8,834 nucleotides of DNA from Pseudomonadota bacterium. Lineage in GTDB: Bacteria > Pseudomonadota > Alphaproteobacteria > Caulobacterales > Caulobacteraceae. The notes below the pieces were generated by a model. The model was not told the DNA's origin. It did no database searches and saw nothing but the letters and a program-made list of their open reading frames with translations. Made by a program: the position numbers and the translations under genes. Below are positions 6,612 through 8,834 of the stretch, piece by piece. How positions within the stretch are numbered: the first letter of the stretch is position 1; the number at the start of each line of letters is the position of its first letter. The stretch lies in the NCBI GenBank assembly GCA_023409795.1, contig JAEYQX010000127.1:1-8834 (forward strand). Reading direction: 5' to 3'.

Positions 6612-6974
6612 ATGCGAGACCTGAAACAAACCGGCTTTGCCGATCGCCTGACCGCCCAACAGGAAGCCAAGAAGGCTCTGCTGGCCAAGTTCAAGCCCAA
6701 GCCCACCGTGCAGGACCCCGAGTTCGAGCAGCTGGCCGCCAAGCGCGCGGCGGAAAAGGAAGCCGCTCGCCAGAAGCTTGAACTGGAAAAGGCTGAGAAG
6801 CGCCGCGAACGCGCCGAAAAGGAAGCGGCGCGTCTGGCCGAGGAAATGGCGGCCCAGGAAGCTGCCGACGCGGCCAAGCGTGCAGCCCGCAAGGAGCGCA
6901 AGCAGCTGACCAAGGAAGAGCAGAAGGCGGCGCGCGATGCCCGCTATGCGGCCCGCAAGGCCCGCCAGCGCTAA
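6612..6974 (+). CDS. DUF6481-like small charged coiled-coil protein
   Basis: This 120-residue protein is extremely rich in Lys, Glu, Arg and Ala. After a short N-terminal segment with GFADRLTAQQEAKKALLAKF (residues 8-27), residues about 40-95 form one long charged helix, probably coiled coil, with many EKEAAR- and KAEKRRE-like runs. The C-terminus is KAARDARYAARKARQR (105-120). This architecture matches, from memory, the DUF6481 family of small alphaproteobacterial proteins of unknown role. No signal peptide or membrane segment is visible, so it is probably cytoplasmic; the basic tail could bind nucleic acid, but that is a guess. AAGGAAG at 6592-6598 lies 13 bases before the ATG, rather far, and a small hairpin surrounds the start codon. 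The gene is closed by a strong terminator at 7015-7053, so it is probably monocistronic. Confidence 0.75.
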   Translation: MRDLKQTGFADRLTAQQEAKKALLAKFKPKPTVQDPEFEQLAAKRAAEKEAARQKLELEKAEKRRERAEKEAARLAEEMAAQEAADAAKRAARKERKQLTKEEQKAARDARYAARKARQR

Positions 6975-6981
6975 GGCCGGA

Positions 6982-7000
6982 CGGGATGGGCTCCATCCCG
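6982..7000 (+). repeat. Inverted repeat before the intrinsic terminator
   Basis: CGGGATGG and CCATCCCG enclose the three bases GCT, giving an eight-base-pair hairpin seven bases after the DUF6481-like stop codon and about 15 bases before the main terminator. It may protect the 3' end of the transcript or act as an accessory terminator stem. Confidence 0.5.
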
Positions 7001-7014
7001 CAATGCCTGATCTC

Positions 7015-7053
7015 AAAAGCCGCCGACCCTCGCGTCGGCGGCTTTTTGGTTTT
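7015..7053 (+). terminator. Intrinsic (Rho-independent) terminator
   Basis: A nine-base-pair GC-rich stem, GCCGCCGAC at 7019-7027 with GTCGGCGGC at 7034-7042, has a six-base loop. It is followed by TTTTT at 7043-7047 and a second T-run at 7050-7053. AAAA at 7015-7018 precedes it, so it could also work weakly in the other direction. It ends the DUF6481-like transcript and insulates the Dps gene. Confidence 0.92.
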
Positions 7054-7140
7054 CGGGCCGGCCCGTGGCCTTGGTTCCGGCACCGAAATACCTACCTGCA
7101 TCCCACGGGTTCTATCGCCCGAGCGAATGCAGGAACTGAC

Positions 7141-7614
7141 ATGACTGCCCACATCGACACTGGCCTGACGTCCGACGAACGCGCCGAGGTGGCGCGCGAG
7201 CTGTCCAAGGTGCTGGCCGACAGCTATGCCCTTTACCTGAAGACCCACGGCTACCACTGGAACGTGCGCGGGCCGGAGTTCTTTGCCCTGCATGGGCTGT
7301 TCCAGCAGCAATACAATGAAATCTGGGCCGCCCTGGACGAGATTGCCGAGCGCATCCGGGCCCTGGGCGAGCTGGCTCCGCAAAGCCCGTCAGCCTTTGC
7401 CAACCTGACCTCGATCAAGGACGGCGACCCGGAAAAGGACGCCCGCGAGATGCTGCGCGACCTGATCTCGGACCATGGGGTGGTGATCGCCACGGCCCGC
7501 GCGGCACTGGATGTCGCCGACGAAATCGGCGATGAAGCCTCGGTCGACCTGATGACCCAACGCCTTGCCGCCCATGAAAAGGCGGCCTGGATGCTGCGGT
7601 CCAGCCTCGGCTGA
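7141..7614 (+). CDS. dps: Dps-family ferritin-like DNA-protection protein
   Basis: This 157-residue protein is of normal Dps length. Dps proteins assemble into 12-subunit shells that oxidise ferrous iron with hydrogen peroxide and store it, limiting hydroxyl-radical damage to DNA, in the cytoplasm. The ferroxidase signature is present: HGYHWNVRGPEFFALH at residues 36-51 supplies His39 and His51, and LDEIAERIRALG at 65-76 supplies Asp66 and Glu70. The rest is helical with DHGVVI and AAHEKAAWMLRSSLG near the end. There is no long Lys-rich N-terminal tail of the E. coli kind, so direct DNA binding may be weak. The ATG at 7141 has AGGA at 7131-7134, six bases upstream; the same frame is open further upstream to 6937, but that would run through the terminator. 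Promoter elements in 7054-7130 are not clear, though a 12-base palindrome sits at 7054-7065. Confidence 0.93.
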   Translation: MTAHIDTGLTSDERAEVARELSKVLADSYALYLKTHGYHWNVRGPEFFALHGLFQQQYNEIWAALDEIAERIRALGELAPQSPSAFANLTSIKDGDPEKDAREMLRDLISDHGVVIATARAALDVADEIGDEASVDLMTQRLAAHEKAAWMLRSSLG

Positions 7615-7630
7615 ACCTGTCCAGACCTTA

Positions 7631-7676
7631 AGGCCATGGCCTGAAATGCGCCGGATTGCCCCCGCACGATCGGGGC
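7631..7676 (+). terminator. Weak terminator-like hairpins after dps
   Basis: A 12-base perfect palindrome, AGGCCATGGCCT, is at 7631-7642, followed by a GCCCC/GGGGC stem pair at 7658-7662 and 7672-7676. Neither is followed by a convincing T-run. They occupy the 99-base gap between dps and the next gene and may reduce read-through. Confidence 0.3.
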
Positions 7677-7713
7677 TTGAACCGCTTGCCCGTTCAGGCT
7701 TTCGGAAAAGGGA

Positions 7714-8834
7714 ATGCTGAAACCTCTGCTGTCCAGCCCCATGAGCCGAAGGCACCGCGCCCTTGCAGCGGTGCCTTTTGCCGTGGCTGTGACCGTGGCG
7801 GTGCTGGGCCTGGGCGTGGCGGCCGGCTCGACGTCGCGTCCGAACCTGGACCTGGTGGCCGAGCACCTGGCCAGCGTCAGCGGCGGGCAACTGGACGAGG
7901 CGGGGCTGAAGGCCGTCATGGCGCACCTGACGCCGGGCCAGCTGGCGGTCGCCCGTCGCCATGATCCGGCGCTGGCCACCATGGACGCCTATGGTCTGAC
8001 ACCGGGCTGGGAGAGCCTGAGCCTGGGCGGCAAGCCGTCGCTGGATGCGATCATATCGGGGCTTCAGGCCCAGCAGCTGAACGCCGCGACCCCTGCCGCG
8101 CTGGATGCGCTCCAGCCGGCCCAGCCCTTTGACCTGCGCCCGGCGACCGAGGCGGACCGCAAGCGCGCCCTGCGTTGCCTGACCCAGGCGGTCTATTATG
8201 AAGCGGCGCTGGAGCCCGGCGAGGGCCAGGCGGGCGTGGCCCAGGTGGTGCTGAACCGGGTGCGCGATCCCAACTATCCCTCGACGGTGTGCGGCGTGGT
8301 CTTCCAGGGGGCCGAGCGGGTGACCGGCTGCCAGTTCAGCTTTACCTGTGACGGCTCGCTTGCCCGCGTGCCCACGGCCTGGGCCTGGAACCGGGCGCAG
8401 AAGGTTGCCGAGCGGGCCCTGGCTGGCCACGTGGCTGGCCATGTGGGCACGGCGACCCACTACCACGCGGACTATGTGCGGCCCTGGTGGGCACCGTCGC
8501 TGTCAAAGATCACCCAGGTCGGGGCGCATATCTTCTATCGCTGGAAGGGGGCTGCCGGCGAAAGCGCGGCCTTTACCGATCGCTCCCTGGGGCGCGAGCC
8601 GGTGATCAATGAGGCCCTGTATGCCCAGCCCCGCCTGCCGGTCCTGGACCTGGCCAGTGACGGCCCGGCCGATGATGGCACGGCAGACGCAGGCCTGCTG
8701 GCGTCGGGCAATCGCGAGATCGAGTATGAGGGCACGACGCGGATCGTCGGGGCCCCCAGCCTGGGCGGGCGTCGCCAGGCCAGCCCGGACGAGATCGCCG
8801 CCATCAACGAAAGGCTGCAGGCCTTTGAGGCCGC
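7714..8834 (+). CDS. Second SleB-family cell-wall hydrolase (3' end outside window)
   Basis: An open frame of 373 codons runs off the right edge without a stop. Residues 11-15 are basic and 16-38 hydrophobic, a likely membrane anchor. A linker reaches about 145, and the SleB/Hydrolase_2 catalytic domain spans about 153-280. YYEAALEPGEG at 161-171 has the expected catalytic Glu163. VVLNRVRDPNYP is at 178-189, CGVVFQG at 193-199, CQFSFTC at 206-212, TATHYH at 246-251 and HIFYRWKG at 272-279. Cysteines at 155, 193, 206 and 212 have the same spacing as in the hydrolase at 4715-5746, and the domains align without gaps with about half the residues identical in the first 39 positions. A charged C-terminal extension follows. 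ATG at 7714 has AAAAGGG close upstream (short spacing); the in-frame ATG at 7741 is an alternative with no ribosome site. Confidence 0.88.
   Translation, partial: MLKPLLSSPMSRRHRALAAVPFAVAVTVAVLGLGVAAGSTSRPNLDLVAEHLASVSGGQLDEAGLKAVMAHLTPGQLAVARRHDPALATMDAYGLTPGWESLSLGGKPSLDAIISGLQAQQLNAATPAALDALQPAQPFDLRPATEADRKRALRCLTQAVYYEAALEPGEGQAGVAQVVLNRVRDPNYPSTVCGVVFQGAERVTGCQFSFTCDGSLARVPTAWAWNRAQKVAERALAGHVAGHVGTATHYHADYVRPWWAPSLSKITQVGAHIFYRWKGAAGESAAFTDRSLGREPVINEALYAQPRLPVLDLASDGPADDGTADAGLLASGNREIEYEGTTRIVGAPSLGGRRQASPDEIAAINERLQAFEA

Noticed and set aside
6589..6624. 11-codon leader peptide overlapping the DUF6481-like start
   Set aside because: Its ATG has no Shine-Dalgarno sequence and such short frames are common by chance.
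6937..7140. Upstream extension of the Dps reading frame
   Set aside because: It would run through the intrinsic terminator and part of the previous gene; ATG 7141 has a good AGGA and gives a normal Dps length.
7678..7696. TGAAC...GTTCA inverted repeat before the second hydrolase
   Set aside because: The spacing does not fit the alphaproteobacterial LexA box or another operator I know, and the arms are only five bases.
8421..8441. Direct repeat GGCTGGCCA twice in 21 bases
   Set aside because: It is inside the hydrolase catalytic domain and encodes AGHVAGH without changing length relative to the paralogue, so it is local codon repetition.

Overview
The window is GC-rich and gene-dense, with short Shine-Dalgarno-led intergenic gaps. 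Gene content and protein style suggest an alphaproteobacterium, most likely of the Caulobacteraceae (Caulobacter, Brevundimonas or Phenylobacterium type). This is inferred from the nad gene layout, two SleB-type cell-wall hydrolases, a DUF6481-like protein, and a sequence matching the alphaproteobacterial general-stress (EcfG) promoter consensus. No ribosomal RNA, tRNA or other taxonomic anchor is present.

Positions 1-3489 (+ strand) hold a de novo NAD cluster: the 3' end of nadA (quinolinate synthase), an M50 site-2-protease-like membrane metallopeptidase, nadB (L-aspartate oxidase) and nadC (quinolinate phosphoribosyltransferase). NadB oxidises aspartate to iminoaspartate, NadA condenses it with dihydroxyacetone phosphate to quinolinate, and NadC converts quinolinate to nicotinate mononucleotide. 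The odd points are the peptidase between nadA and nadB, and the lack of any ATG, GTG or TTG in frame at the natural start of nadB; the best-placed start is ATA at 1104 behind an AGGAGG.

Positions 3459-5746 (- strand) hold an OafA-type membrane acyltransferase, overlapping the 3' end of nadC tail to tail, and upstream of it a membrane-anchored SleB-family (Hydrolase_2) cell-wall hydrolase starting at TTG.

Positions 5747-6175 are a non-coding gap with an AT-rich stretch, a cluster of dyad symmetries and, at its right end, GGAAC-N16-CGTT, a perfect match to the EcfG consensus. That sequence is correctly placed for a 65-residue glycine-zipper lipoprotein at 6176.

Positions 6374-8834 (+ strand) hold a charged DUF6481-like protein, a strong intrinsic terminator, a Dps-type ferritin-like protein, and a second SleB-family hydrolase that runs off the right edge and is a clear paralogue of the first. 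The right half reads as envelope and stress-protection functions. I see no CRISPR array, insertion sequence, phage genes or obvious new multi-gene system; the points worth a second look are mainly regulatory and concern gene starts.
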